Positions 48,301-60,466 of a DNA stretch of 64,000 nucleotides are shown here, in pieces. The notes under the pieces are model-generated. The model worked only from the letters and a program-made list of their open reading frames with translations. It made no database searches and had not been told where the DNA came from. Within the stretch, counting starts at the first letter, position 1; every line of letters begins with the position of its first letter. The stretch spans positions 14,695,092-14,759,091 of the forward strand of contig NC_051437.1 in NCBI RefSeq assembly GCF_001649575.2, read 5' to 3'. The position numbers and the translations under genes were made by a program. The DNA is from Kryptolebias marmoratus. Taxonomy: Eukaryota; Chordata; Actinopteri; Cyprinodontiformes; Rivulidae.

Positions 48301-51300
48301 GAGAAGAAACATTTGTAACATTACTATAACCAATTAGCCACTATTATAATATATTTCTGCAGGTTTTTTGAGCTAAAGGTATAAGCATGTGCTTTCTGAG
48401 TGTGTGTTGACTTGTTAATGGTTGTAAATGAGAGAAAAGGCGTGGAGTGAATGTTCACCTGCCACTCAGCAGATGGAGACGTAAAGTCAGTCAGAGCAAT
48501 CAGTATCGAAAAGTACCAATCAATACCAATTTGAGGAAAATTGCATGATTAAACTAGGAGGTTTATGTTTAGCTGCACATCCATCCAGACCGAGGCTCAT
48601 TAGTTGTTGTGTGCCGTGCTGAAACTATCTCGTATCCTGAACTCATTCAGACTTCATAAAATGCTTGTTTTTCTGTGGCTGAGTCATTATTTTTCAGGCA
48701 AGATACGCACTGTTTTTACAAATACAGCTGCATTACAGATCAGCTCGACAGTGTTGGCGGCAATTATTTAAGCTGCATGGTGAGTCTGTTCCAGAAAATA
48801 AAGGAGGAAAATAGAAAAAAAGGGACAATCGCTGTCGACCATTGGGGCTGCGCAGACACAAGAGAAAGTTAGGCCACAGAAAGGTATTTAGATGAGAGCA
48901 AGAAACTTATGAATTCCTGTAAATATAATACAAAACAGATTTCAAAGTTTTCTAAAAGAAATACATTTATAAAAATGAGACAATAATATGTCCACTCTAA
49001 GGTATTCAGATTGTTTTTACATTATTTTTAAAGATTTTCAAATTGTTTTTGCTGCATTGTAATGTCCATTTGAACACATGCTTGGAATGTTAGATATGTA
49101 GGTAATATTAGTTTTGGTTGCACCTACAAGTGCACCTCCAATAATTCATACTGTAGATATAACAAGGCTAATAAAAAAGCGCAGTACACATTAAAGCAAT
49201 TCTGTCCAAACAAACAGTGACAAAAATATAAAAGATTTAAAAAAACAAACAAAAGTTGTGTTAGAAATCATTTAAATGTAAGATGAGCAAAAATGCATAA
49301 AGAAAATATGAGTGTTATGTATTATATCGACTGGAGTGATAAAGGAGACGCAGCATCTCCTCGCTCAGTGGTTGTTTTCAGCTTAACATTATTTTTGGTC
49401 CTGTTCTGTGAGCAGCCAGTGCAAACTCACTGTGAACGTTTGTTGCGTCATCTGTGCGCCGCGCTGACACGTGAGATGTGCCTAATGACGTGGGAAGTAC
49501 ACATACAGAAGCATCTGGAAGCCTTAAACAAGTGCAGACAACAGCATCTCATGTGCACAAATGTAAAAAAAAAAAAATGTGATAAAATGGTATGCAGGGA
49601 AATTTCTAAATGCATGCTTGGTGTAAGCAGACAAAACCTTCTGACTAATCCCCAGCCCCCATCTCGTCTTCATCTGAGCTCAAAACACATGTAATACAGT
49701 TTAATTGTGTGGCAGTTTTTGCCATGTTTGTCGTGCACCAGCTTTAGCCCCCACCCCTGTTTTGTAAGTCTAATTTTCAAACCTCACACGGTTGCTTATT
49801 AAAAAGTCAGTTTCACTTAAGGAAGTGCGTGGTTGATAAAACATTTCATTATTTACCATTAAGATGGGATTTCACAATGCCAGGGGCTGGTGCCTTTGTA
49901 ACACGGAGGAGGACTGTCACCCCGCAGTGAACGTAAACAGGAGAAATTAGCATCGCTAGCTTTGTTCCGAAACAGCGACCCGTGCAGCAGGGCACATTTA
50001 AACATCTTCTGACAAGCAACCCGAGAGGTAACGTAACCTTGGAATTTGCACCGTCGACAAATTGCTCCGACCTAATGTGATGACAAAGAGCTACTGAGTG
50101 CATTACAGCGGAGCCACGCGGGGCAGTGGGAGGCTGAGGTGTTAAAGAGAGGGATATGGGGACTGACAGGATGAGTAATAAAGAAAAGCACAATGACAAA
50201 CATGAGAGAGAGAGAATGATCCTCCACTCTTAACTTTACAAAGTCTCATGGCTTCATGGCTTCATGCTCACACTCCCGGCTGATGTCACTGAATTTTTGC
50301 TTGTTTCTTTGGTACAACAGACCAGGATTTCACCAGGGACTAGTTTTACTGTCATGTGGCAGCCACTGAGGTCCACATGAGTGTTAACCTATAACCTTGA
50401 TGTCCTGCAACTAAAACAAAACAGGCATTTGAGATGAAATTGTGATCGTAGCTTTCAAATTGTTTCACTCTCCTTAATATACTTCATGCAATTATGTTAG
50501 GACACATAAATTATTGTACAGAAACAAAAATAAATTTTGAACTGTTCATTAACAGTTGTGCACTTTACCAGGTGATTTGGGGAAATAAAAAGTAAAATAA
50601 AGGGCTGACACCCACTGCTGCTTTAAATGAGCCACGGAGAAAGAAAAAAAAAAAGTAATATGTGGAAAGACTCTCCCGAGACAAGAAAAATCTGATTAAA
50701 ATGTCACGTCTTATCAAAATTACCAGCACCTAAATGAATAATAATCAGGTGAGCTTCATTTTCACTGCTTCAAGGCTCTGGGGATGAAAAAAAAAAGCTT
50801 TAATTTGTAGTCATTCCTCGACACGGTCAGAGTTAACATCATTTTAAAGAAACAAGAAAAGCTATACGAGCCTTGCTGATGAAATCAGTTCGTTTGCATT
50901 TTTAAAACTTGTTAGGAATGATGAAGAAAGATGTTTCCATTCTCTGTTTAACCTCATTTAATTTCTTTAATTAAGGGGACAGTTTCTCTCTTTGTATTGG
51001 AATTGCAGTGTAAGTGTAACCGGGTGGTTTGTCAGTTCCTAAAATGGTATTTATGCAGGAGCGATTGTAAATTCCCACACATGTTGAGTCCATGAAAGCA
51101 CCAATGCCCCATTTCCATGTTTGGTTTACAGTGTTGCCTGGCTCATTAGGATGTGGGTGCCAGGTGTGCATGCCAAACAATTTATCTTCTAGGGCGTTGG
51201 CTGTTTGGTCAGTATCTATGTGGCTGCAGGTGTGGGAGTCTTTTGTTGGATGTTCATCAGGTTGGACAACTATACACTTATGGCTGTTGATGTGCTAATG

Positions 51301-52869
51301 CAGGTAACATTTGGTGTCTTTTAAACAGCAGATTGACGTTAGTGCTGCTCTGTGTACGGTTTCTGTCATGTTGGTCTGATTAAGATTTATATTTGCTTTT
51401 TAGGATGTATGCCAGTGTGTAGCAGATTTCCACAGTGACTGTTTTGATTCAACTGCTGATGGGATTGTGACTGATTGTTAAGGTACATGTTTTATTCAAC
51501 CTTGTGTTGGTTTTTATTGTCAGCAGGCACTTTACTAATTGTCATTTTGTGTACAGCAGATTACTGCTGTTGCTTTATGCTCTCACCTTTTCCTTTCTTT
51601 TTGTAGTTTTTAAAAAAAAAAATTTTTTTATATGCTCTTATGTAGCTGGATCGTGTCCATCTGCTGCTAGGTGACTTAAAGTGTGTCTCAGGTTCACATT
51701 TTTACTACATACTCATGCTATGACCAAAAAAAAATCACATCTGAATATAATTTTCATATTGTAATAATGTGTTAACATACTGCTTGGACATAAATATGCA
51801 TTATGACATGCTTAGTAAGTATAATAAAACATTACGTTATGAAAAAGAAGAAAAAACATAACATATTATCGTTTCTGGCAGTGATACTCCATAAATGAGC
51901 AAATGCTTTAAAAGCTGAATTTTCAGAGATTTTGTTCTTAATTTGTTTTTATCAGGTGAGGAAAAGACCTGATTGTAAAACAGTGTCTATGTGACTATTT
52001 TTTTACTTCTTCTTCCTCTGAGGTTGGACTGAGAATCAACTAAATGATTCAGTGGCTCACTAGCGCCTCCTGTGGTCGAAAGTCATTTTGTGAACAAACA
52101 GCATCCACACGGTCTTAATGACCAAAAGTGCACATTTCAAACACATGAAACTCTGCTTTTTTGTGGATTCCCCTACAGAAGCAGAAAGTTAGATGAGCTA
52201 ATGATTTGTAAAAGGTTTATCTTCAATAGTGGTAAATAAACCACACTTCCAAAACACCTTTTAACTTTGTATGCAAAGTGCCTCACTCCTTAACAAATCC
52301 TTAAGTTTCTCATATTTTATACTAAAAGGTTTAGATAATAGCTCTATTAGTAATTCTACAGCCTGAAAGTCTGCTTGAACAGGCAAAAGGTGTTAGATAT
52401 TATCATGACAGGGAGGAAAATCTTGTCATTAGTGGTTGAAAAAATTCGTCTCTCTCTTATTGAGTTTGTCTGTGAGCGAAGAGCACGATGGAGGAGCCAT
52501 TGATTATGTTGCACTTTAATTAGTGATTTACGGTCCTGGGGTCAGGGGCCTCCATCTGCTGCTATAAAAGCACCAAAGCACATAAAATACCAGAACAGCT
52601 TCAGTGCGGCTTATCTTGTGGTTGAGCCAGACTCATGCAGAAACATTCACAAGATGTTTTTAATCAGATTTACTCCTAGGTAGATTATGATTTCTATTTT
52701 CAGTATAACTTTAGGTAAATTAAGTTGTAGGTACAATAAATTGAACTGTAAGTAAAAAAGAACTTTCAGTCACACATATTAGGTGTAACTATTGCTGAGG
52801 TTTCCATGAAACTGAATAACTTTGTCTATAAATCTGTATTTATTGATTTTTTCCCAACTTCAAAAAAAA

Positions 52870-53150
52870 GATTGGATACTTACATACAGCAACGTTTGGT
52901 TGAATGTTCCTTAGCAAGTTGCACTTGAGCTCCACAGTTTGTGTATAATTCTGGCTGGAAATTTAAAATCTCCTCTCTGCAGAAGCAGGAAAGGTCACTC
53001 CAGCTGGTTGTTTTCCTGGCACGGACTGGCTTCTAAGCACATTTTCGATAGGGTTGAGGTCGGGACTTTGGGAAGGCCTGGTTTTATCCAATCAGAAAGC
53101 AGTTCTGATTTGTGTTTGGGATTGTTTTGACTGCAGAAAAGTTTGCATGT
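52870..53150 (-). pseudogene. Tc1/mariner transposase relic
   Basis: On the minus strand, 53085-53030 encodes PSQSPDLNPIENVL, the signature around the catalytic Glu of the DD34E Tc1-type transposase. About 50 bp upstream in another frame, QNNPKHKSEL resembles the D-N-D-P-K-H-T-S motif with its second catalytic Asp lost. The frame change between the two, the lost Asp and the absence of the N-terminal domains show a dead 3' fragment. The downstream sequence to about 52870 fits the transposase C-terminus and terminal region; terminal inverted repeats were not located. Confidence 0.7.
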
Positions 53151-55224
53151 TTCTTCTTAAAAGGACATCCCCTTGTCTGCAGAAGCTCTCTGGTGAATTG
53201 CTAAAAATACTAAAGAGACATGTGAAGGTGAGATATTAATCTTTCCTTGTCCTGAGTGTTTGTTTTTTTTTTTCCTCTTCCCATAGTGGAAATGTTTGCA
53301 TGCTCTCACAGTACATTTTACCCACAGGGAGATAAGCACAAACATAATTAATTTATACTTTTTGTTTAAACTTGTTTCTGAATTTCTCCTTATATGGATT
53401 ATGTCTGAGTGTTACAGTACAGCGTATGACCTTATTCTACCACAATGCACCAGCGAAGTAAGCTGTAAACACAATTTTATGTGAAATACGCTTCAAATTG
53501 TGGAGTTCAAAAAGTTCAAAAACAGAACTTGTCACACAAATGCCTTCAGGGAAGGACTAAGCACCATACAAAAACAACATTCAGAAATTAGTTCTCTTTA
53601 TAAATCTTTAACCCAACAACAAAAACTATTTACAGAGAAAATATTGTTTTTAAGAAACAGTATTTTTATGCACGATGAGCTGTTGTCTCAGAAACATCCC
53701 AGCATCTTTGATCACAGTCAGTTGTCTTTGTTTTCAGACACATTTTACAGTAGAAAGCTCCCCAGCCTCTGTCTCCCTGCAGCTGTCACATCTGAGATGT
53801 GGTATTTTACCTGTTTTCCTTGGATTTGAGGCAACGCCCCAGTGCACATGGAGTTCGAAAGAAAAATAAACCCGGTGTGAACAGTGGATAGGTTTTCTCT
53901 AAACCAGTGAACGCTCATTCAGACGGCTACACCTTTCATTAGAATCACCCCCTGCGTCTGAACACACCCTGTTTTCTCCACCAGTGCAATCTAAATATGG
54001 GACATAGAACTTTTTTAGGAAATGAAAATTTCTGCTTCTGTGTGGCCACTTTCTCAGACTGCTTCTCCTTAAAGCAGTGCATTGAACTTTGGGACAAGAT
54101 CCCCCTAAGATGGAGCAAGAGAACCAGGAGAAAAAGGCTCTGTTTGTGGAAATTAAGATTTAATGATAGGTTTTTTGCTATATCCTCATCAGAAGGTAAA
54201 ATAATTGTCATGCAGAGTGTCTTATTTGATAGATCATGCTGCCAGCCCAGATGAGACTGCTGCTGCTGTCCTTGTTGTTTTTGCTGATAAGCTTTGTTTA
54301 AAAGGCATCCCCTTAAATGATTGAATTAGTCATATTTGTCACATCTCTTGTTTTTTTTTTTGTTTGACATTTCTTTTGTAAAAAATTGGTAAAAACCCAA
54401 CAGGCTGTATCCCTTATCTTTCCTGTCATGGCACTCTAGATGAAAATTATATATGCAGAGGAAATTTTCAAACATGATTGTGCCTTTTTCCTGACCTTTG
54501 TGTCTGTAAGAGCTCACTTGGATCCATTTCTTATTAGCTGCTTGTCACTTTAATCACTGATTAAAATTGTGAAAAAAGTGGGGTTTAAAATCACTTTTGT
54601 TTCTGAAAAGGGGGATAAGAAAAAAAATACTCCAATATTTCAAGCTGAAGAAGCGGGTAAAAAAAAATGGATGGATGGTTTTAAAATGTTTTCATATATT
54701 CTCAGTATTTCAGTAGATTTATTGAAAGGTGCATCCGATTGAGCAACATCCTATCTCACAATGATACAACATTGGCTTGGTCTGCTCGAAACATTCATGA
54801 TTTTCTTTATTCTATGTTTCAGCTCTCTGCAGAATGTAACCAAACACTCAGGCAGGCACTTTTACATGACACAATACACACACACACACAACTTCATCAA
54901 GGCTCCTTGAATTGGCAGAAAATTTTTGCCCTTGAAGTACAACAAAACATTTCTTCTGATTGAATCAAGTCACATGTAATCAAAAAGCCTATAATTGATG
55001 TTCTCATAGTAACTGAGCAGGAAAGGATACAGTGAGTCACCGAATACTCTGAAAACTATAGACCCAAGGTTAAATTTATTTTATCAAGGCCACTTTTTCA
55101 CACACGGTAATCAAGGTTTTATGTGTTTAAGCCTTTTAGCTTATGATTTAATGTCAAGAAATATGATATAAATAAGACTGACTTTCTAATTACAAAAGAC
55201 TTAAAGCAACTAGAGCTGATTAGA

Positions 55225-55560
55225 GCTAAATTTGTAGACAGCTCTTTGAACAGCCTCGATCTAGAGAAAGAAGAGTTTAATTCTGACCAGACTGATGAGC
55301 TAACATGTCGTCCAGTGATGTCCAATCCTAATCCTCGAGGGCCCCTATTCTGCATATTTTAGGTGTTTCTCTGCTTTGACACCTGAACTGAATGAATAAG
55401 TGATTGTCAGGCCTTTACAGACCTTTTGAAGAGCAGGGAAACATTTAAAACATGCAGGACCAGGATTGGACATCACTGATCTAGTCTAAACACAGCCAAG
55501 ACCACAGTAGTTGGCTGTTGTCTTGAAAACAACCCTACCCTGCAGAAACATAATTACATT
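55225..55560 (+). repeat. Family B repeat, split by the MITE at 55313
   Basis: Left part ('taattctgaccagactgatgagctaac', in two blocks) resembles the sequence near 32890. The right part ('tctaaacacagccaagacc') resembles 29150. The two halves are separated exactly by the palindromic element at 55313-55478. Confidence 0.45.
55313..55478. mobile_element. Palindromic hAT-like MITE, 166 bp
   Basis: Starts CAGTGATGTCCAATCCTAAT and ends with the near-complement ATTGGACATCACTG. Inner arms also pair ('tgcatattttaggtgtttc' with 'gaaacatttaaaacatgca', imperfectly). The 8 bp on each side, ATGTCGTC (55305-55312) and ATCTAGTC (55479-55486), agree at 6 of 8 positions. That fits an aged 8-bp hAT target duplication, and CAGTG-type ends also fit hAT. 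It has no coding capacity. Confidence 0.75.
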
Positions 55561-55589
55561 TTTGCCAAATTTTGTTATCTCATGAGATC

Positions 55590-55980
55590 TCGTGAGATGT
55601 GATAGCGCTCAGAGCACACGTTGGGGACAACTCTCAGCTACTACCGCACTGAAGTTCAGCTCAACTTTAGTAAAACTGACTGAGTTGTAGACCAGTTTTG
55701 TGCTATTAGCTATACTGACCGTCTTGAACTGGGTGGACTCCAAATGTTAATGAAACCCCAAAACACAATTTTTTTGCCAAATGACTGTAAATTTAGCTAG
55801 GTTAGAGTAATTTTTGTGCTTCCTAAGGTCAGTTGGCTGTGGTGGCCATCTTGAATTGGGTTAAATGTTAATCAGTTGTAGAGGTAATGATTACTTTCGA
55901 AGAGTTTTCACTGGAACCACTGGTTCATGGGACATGTTGCTAACAGACAGACATTTGAACATTATAACCTTTCGCCTTTA
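55590..55980 (-). repeat. Diverged interspersed repeat, family A, copy 4 (inverted)
   Basis: Read on the minus strand it repeats the family A order: 'gtaatcattacctctacaac', 'caagatggccaccacagcc', 'actcagtcagttttacta' and 'agtagctgagagttgtcc'. It appears internally duplicated, since the 'caagatgg' and 'aattcaagacgg' type blocks occur twice. Confidence 0.55.
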
Positions 55981-57589
55981 GTAGGGAGGATACAAACAAA
56001 AAGCTCATTTATGTCTGTGTGCTGTCTAGATTTACTGTATTTAAACATTGTTCGGAGAAATCATTGAAGCTGTTGAGCTGCTCCTGTGTGCTTAAATGAT
56101 GAGTGAAGCTAAAAGGACAAGAGAAACAATGTGTCAGGAGGACCACTGTCACTCACTGTACAGGGACATGTCCTTGAACATAAACAACCCTTGAATTTGT
56201 ACCAAACAGCATTCCATAAAGCAGGAATCATAATCATAACCATAAGTGCTGACTGCTGGCACCTACGTTATCGAGGGAAGTGATGGGACTTACAATGAGC
56301 TTCAAGTCTGCACTCAGAATATCAGTCTGGATCATTGTAAGGCAGTTACATGCAAAAAACATTTTAAAAGCAGCGTTTTGTCCACTGTATTTTCTAAAAC
56401 GCACTCCTGGGAAAATGTGTGAAATAGTCGCCTCCATACCAGTCAAATTTAATCCCAGTCACTTCATGAAATGCATGTTTATCAAAAGAGCAAATACAGT
56501 GCATTTATCTGCCACTCTCTATATATTAGAATCATGACTATGAGCTGCTTAGATTCATAGCTACATCCTGCTTGGATTTACATATTTAACTAAGGCTGCT
56601 TAAGATCCTGCAGAGAACGCTTGGAGTGTACCTGATATATTTAAGGAGATTATCTAAATCTGTGCCTGTGATAGATTAGATTTAATGTATGATCCCAGTA
56701 GGGCATGGACAGTCCTTGTCCTCTCACACACGTGAGGTTTTTAAGGCGCACGTTTTTCGAAAGGAATCTATTGTCTGTTGAAAATGCTCCTCAATCCCGG
56801 ATGAGCCTCCTCGGCAGTGTGGTTAAAGGTTGTCTGATTTTTAAAGTCATTTCATATAAAACTGAGAAAATCCTTTTTTTTTCTGCAGAAATGCATGTAA
56901 ACACTTCTCAATGCCATGGTATGTAACAGTATTTTGTTTGAAATTTTGAACAGCATTGCAACAAAACAATACTGTATATTTCTCAGCATTAAACAAAATC
57001 AATAATGAGACAGTCTTTCCTGCCTTGGCATAAATTTCTCCATCCTTTGTGGTCCTCGCCTAAAGCCAGTCAGTCTGTGTGAGAAGGTCCGTGACCTCCT
57101 GCTTCCCCCTGAACACCGCCACATCTGCCCCCTCCAGCTGGTTCACAACAACAACACACACCAAGCGTAACAAGTCCGAGTTGGAGACGGAAATGTGTTG
57201 ATGCAAGTGTGAGAAGAATAGAGCGAGAGTGGAAACCAAATTATCCTGAGAACATGTTGTTTCAGAAAGATTTGATCTCTTTGCAGGTTCTGTTGTTTGC
57301 GTGACAACACTAATGGAGTTGCATTTCCAATTATAAGAAACCACAGCAGACAGCAAATAAAAATAAATCTAAAACGGGTCGTCTTCCATCCAAATAAACT
57401 CAGTTGCCACAGAGAAAGAAAACGGCTTTGAATGTTTATAAATGAGGACTAGTGTGAATGCTGACTCAGCATTCTCATGTAATGTTTTCCTGATTTTTAT
57501 TTTTCTGTACGTTTTGTACAATCTAGCTACTTCTGCATACTTTGTTTTATTACCCGTTCATCTATCAAAAATGTTCAGCTCATTCAAGA

Positions 57590-57910
57590 GATGGCTGTTA
57601 TGACTTTCCATTTACTTTTACCATACTACTTTTAGTTTTTAGCCACTGTTCTGCTACTTTTAGCTTTTAGCTTGCATTTTGCTACTTTTTTAGCTAGCCT
57701 TTGGCACTTTTACCTATTGTTCTGCTACTTAGCTCTTAGCCAACCTTTTGCTTTTTAACTTCCCTTACATACTTTTGGCTTTTAGCTAGTATTTTTCCAC
57801 CTTTACCTTTTAGCTAACCTTTTATTTTTAGTCCTTATATAGCCTTTTGATACTTTTAGCTTCTAGCTAACCATTTGCTACTTTTAGCTAATATTTAAAT
57901 TTAGCATTAG
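57590..57910. repeat. Degenerate TAGC-type minisatellite
   Basis: Loose tandem repetition of units like 'tgctacttttagctttta' and 'gctagccttt', about 18-30 bp with variable spacing, across roughly 300 bp. Confidence 0.7.
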
Positions 57911-59510
57911 TTGTCAATATATTTTTTTTTACAATTTTTCTAGAAAATATCAAATTCTAAACTATCATCATGAATCCCCAAAAATAAATATTTTTAAATT
58001 ATTTTTTTTCTGTATCAATATAGCTTGGTATGATACATCCTAATTAGAGACTTAAACACCGTTTCTTACTTCATTAGAAGAATAATTTTCTCATCTTCAA
58101 CCATTAACGCTCCACTAAGACAACACATTTTTCCCGTCACCTTGCCTTTACACGACAGGTCGCCTTAAACTGCTCTGACATGAATGTGCACTTCAGCTTC
58201 AGCCACATACAGTCCGTGGCGTTCACAGTGAGTGTCATATGTCATCCTCTCACTTGATGGCTACACACGTGAGCTGTTGGGTCAAAAGGGTTGCCGAAAG
58301 GTTTTCTGCATAATAAGCAGGACAAAAATAGTTCTCCTTTAAATGAAACCATGAAGTCTGGCATACTGAAGGTCTGAAAATAGACAGACCGCCTATCCAT
58401 GTGTGTTTGCATCCGTTGTTTTATTTGTCGCCCCTAATAAAGCGTGCACCCTTTTGATTAGAATTCAAAGAGAGCTTGTGTCAAAGACCATAACCAAAAT
58501 GGTTCAGCACTGAAAGGGCAAGGCATCAACTAAATGTCCTGCAGCAGTTTTGTTATCAAACACCTGCATGGTGCACACTCTTCTTAAACCGAAACGCAAG
58601 CAGGGATCACACTGTGTGTCTGCTTGTGTGCATGTGTTGCAAAGGCTGATAAGACTTACTTAGACATGTCCTCTGGATGTCCCATTACTTTGAGGAATAA
58701 GGTGCCACTGAGGAGGATATCTGCTCTCTGATCCCTCTGTCCTACCTGTTGCCTCACCTGCACTGGTTCTCTTTGCTCCTTTTCACTCCTGTGATCCAAT
58801 TTAGTCATTTTGAATCTTGACATTGTCTTAAAGTATATATTACCAGCACTGGTACAGTAGCTTTAGTTTAAACTAAAAATACATAATGGTTGGTCTGGTA
58901 ACAGATTTTTTTAATGTTGTCTAGCAACATCATTTAATTAGCGACAAGCCTAAGATGGTTAGGCTGAGGAAATTTATCTCTGTGACAACGATCAACTCTT
59001 CAGGAAATAGTCTTGTCCAAATTTATGCTTCAGGGCTCATTTCCCAAATGTATCCTGAATCTGTTTTTTGTTGAGATACTTGTTAACACAAACTATCAGT
59101 AAGCATGAACAAGCACATATTTATTTATTTTTTTTGCTGACTGAAAATTGTCTCCAATAGTAATTTTTCAATGTAATCCACGTTTTTTACATTTAGCTTC
59201 TTTGCCATCGTTATTAAGGATAACTGTGAAAGTGTGCACGATGCTGACGCATCATATAGGCTGCTTCACTTCCTGTAGCAGGTCTGAAGAAAGGAAGTTC
59301 TGTAGTACCATAGCTGGACTGATATTATTGGAGCTTATCATCCCCAATGTATTGAATAATTTAACACTAGAACCTATGCAGATTGATAACAATCACTTTT
59401 CTTTTCTTTTTACAGCAGAGTGAAGACTTGCTACGAATGGGGTTCAAAAGACTTTTTCTCTCACCCTTTCTCTCTAAAAGTAACGTTTGAATTATGTACG
59501 GTTTTAAACA

Positions 59511-59515
59511 ATATG
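59511..59515. repeat. Target-site duplication, left copy (ATATG)
   Basis: ATATG immediately before the 5' LTR; the same 5 bp follows the 3' LTR at 62022-62026. Confidence 0.9.
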
Positions 59516-59710
59516 TGTTGAATATTGTTTTCATGTTGACTTCCTGTTGTGGGCAGAGCTTTGCGCAGGTGATACTGTTTTTCTCATAAAAGGCCACAGG
59601 TTGCTCTGGTGAGCACTGCACTCAGGCCAAACGTATCTGGAGGCTCTGTGGATTGATTTCCTCCGTCTCTCCTGGGCATTTCCAGCCCTTTACTAATGTC
59701 AGCGTCTACA
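59516..59710 (+). repeat. 5' LTR (195 bp)
   Basis: Begins TGTTGAATATTG and ends CGTCTACA (5'-TG...CA-3'). ATAAAAGG at 59586-59593 is a plausible TATA box and would put transcription start near 59615-59620. An ATG at 59696, 15 bp before the LTR end, opens the gag frame. Confidence 0.95.
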
Positions 59711-60466
59711 GGTTATGGGCCCAGGAAGGAGCTTGGCGGCCGATGGAACCGATTATGTTTTGACGGAGATGAGAACAAGTATGAGCTGTGGGAAACCAAG
59801 TTCTTGGCCCACTTACGTCTGCTTGAGCTGAAGAGCACCATATTATTGAAGGACGAACCCGATGACGTGGAAGAAGATGCCACCAAGAATGAACAGGCGT
59901 ATGCTGAATTAATCCAAGTTTTGGACGATAAGAGTCTGTCTCTAGTCATGAGAGATGCTGCGGATGATGGCAGAAAAGCATTAAAGATCCTGAGAGATCA
60001 CTACGCTGGTTCAAGTAAACCACGAGTGATCAGCTTGTATACGGAGCTGACGTCTCTTCAGAAAGCCGTCAATGAGAACGTCACTGATTATATTATACGA
60101 GCAGAAACTGCAATTACAGCGTTGCCTAATGCAGGAGAAGTTTTAAGCGATGGCCTGCTGACTGCAATGATTTTAAAAGCTCTGCCCGGTGAGTTCAAGC
60201 CATTCTCTGTTTACGTTACACAGAGTGATGAAGACTTAACTTTTGCCCAATTTAAAACCAAGCTGAGGAGCTTTGAGGGCACCGAGAAGTTGTGTGTTGC
60301 GGACTCCGCGGAGGACTGTGTGATGAAAATTAAAGGAAGAGATGATTGGAGCACGAAACTCACCTGTTACACCTGCGGCCAGAGGGGACACAAAGCCCTG
60401 GATTGTCCTTCAACCTCGAGACCTTTAAGACTCAGAACCATGTGTTGGAGTTGGCTGATGGCGTGA
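59696..60466 (+). CDS. copia-type gag, truncated by an internal deletion
   Basis: Gag forms the retrotransposon's cytoplasmic particle and binds its RNA. The frame begins at ATG 59696 inside the 5' LTR and runs through the primer site, so the first codons (MSAST, then GYGPR) come from LTR and primer site. The next in-frame Met is deep inside the conserved domain, so the LTR ATG is the only reasonable start. The N-terminal domain has GGRWNRLCFDGDENKYELWE and ELTSLQKAVNENVTDYI, typical of copia gag. A zinc knuckle C-X2-C-X4-H-X4-C lies at residues 224-237 (CYTCGQRGHKALDC). After about residue 239 the frame is foreign: about 18 residues and a stop at 60464-60466. This marks a deletion that puts the protease part in another frame. 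Confidence 0.8.
   Translation: MSASTGYGPRKELGGRWNRLCFDGDENKYELWETKFLAHLRLLELKSTILLKDEPDDVEEDATKNEQAYAELIQVLDDKSLSLVMRDAADDGRKALKILRDHYAGSSKPRVISLYTELTSLQKAVNENVTDYIIRAETAITALPNAGEVLSDGLLTAMILKALPGEFKPFSVYVTQSDEDLTFAQFKTKLRSFEGTEKLCVADSAEDCVMKIKGRDDWSTKLTCYTCGQRGHKALDCPSTSRPLRLRTMCWSWLMA
59711..59724 (+). promoter_or_regulatory. Primer binding site for a half initiator tRNA-Met
   Basis: GGTTATGGGCCCAG starts at the first base after the LTR. Its complement, CTGGGCCCATAACC, is the anticodon arm and loop (CAU) of vertebrate initiator tRNA-Met, not its 3' end. Drosophila copia is primed the same way, by a cleaved 5' half of initiator tRNA-Met. Confidence 0.85.

Larger units (their letters stand above)
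44361..59510. other. Intergenic region, no gene recognised
   Basis: Apart from the repeats listed separately, this 15-kb stretch is AT-rich with only short open frames. The longest (plus 49293-49694, minus 49849-50199, plus 53500-53829) show no domain, no convincing splice-site framing and no resemblance to expected neighbours such as spata2. A fragment near 47745-47880 ('gaagtttctcctctcattc', 'aaaggcttcttcagttctga') looks like a fish repeat tail. Confidence 0.5.

Noticed and set aside
49293..49694. 133-codon plus frame, and the 116-codon minus frame at 49849-50199
   Set aside because: No domain, no splice framing consistent with an exon and no match to expected neighbour genes.
53500..53829. 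109-codon plus frame with coiled-coil-like composition
   Set aside because: Gln/Lys/Leu-rich but with no heptad pattern or family match. It adjoins the Tc1 relic and may be random or repeat-derived.
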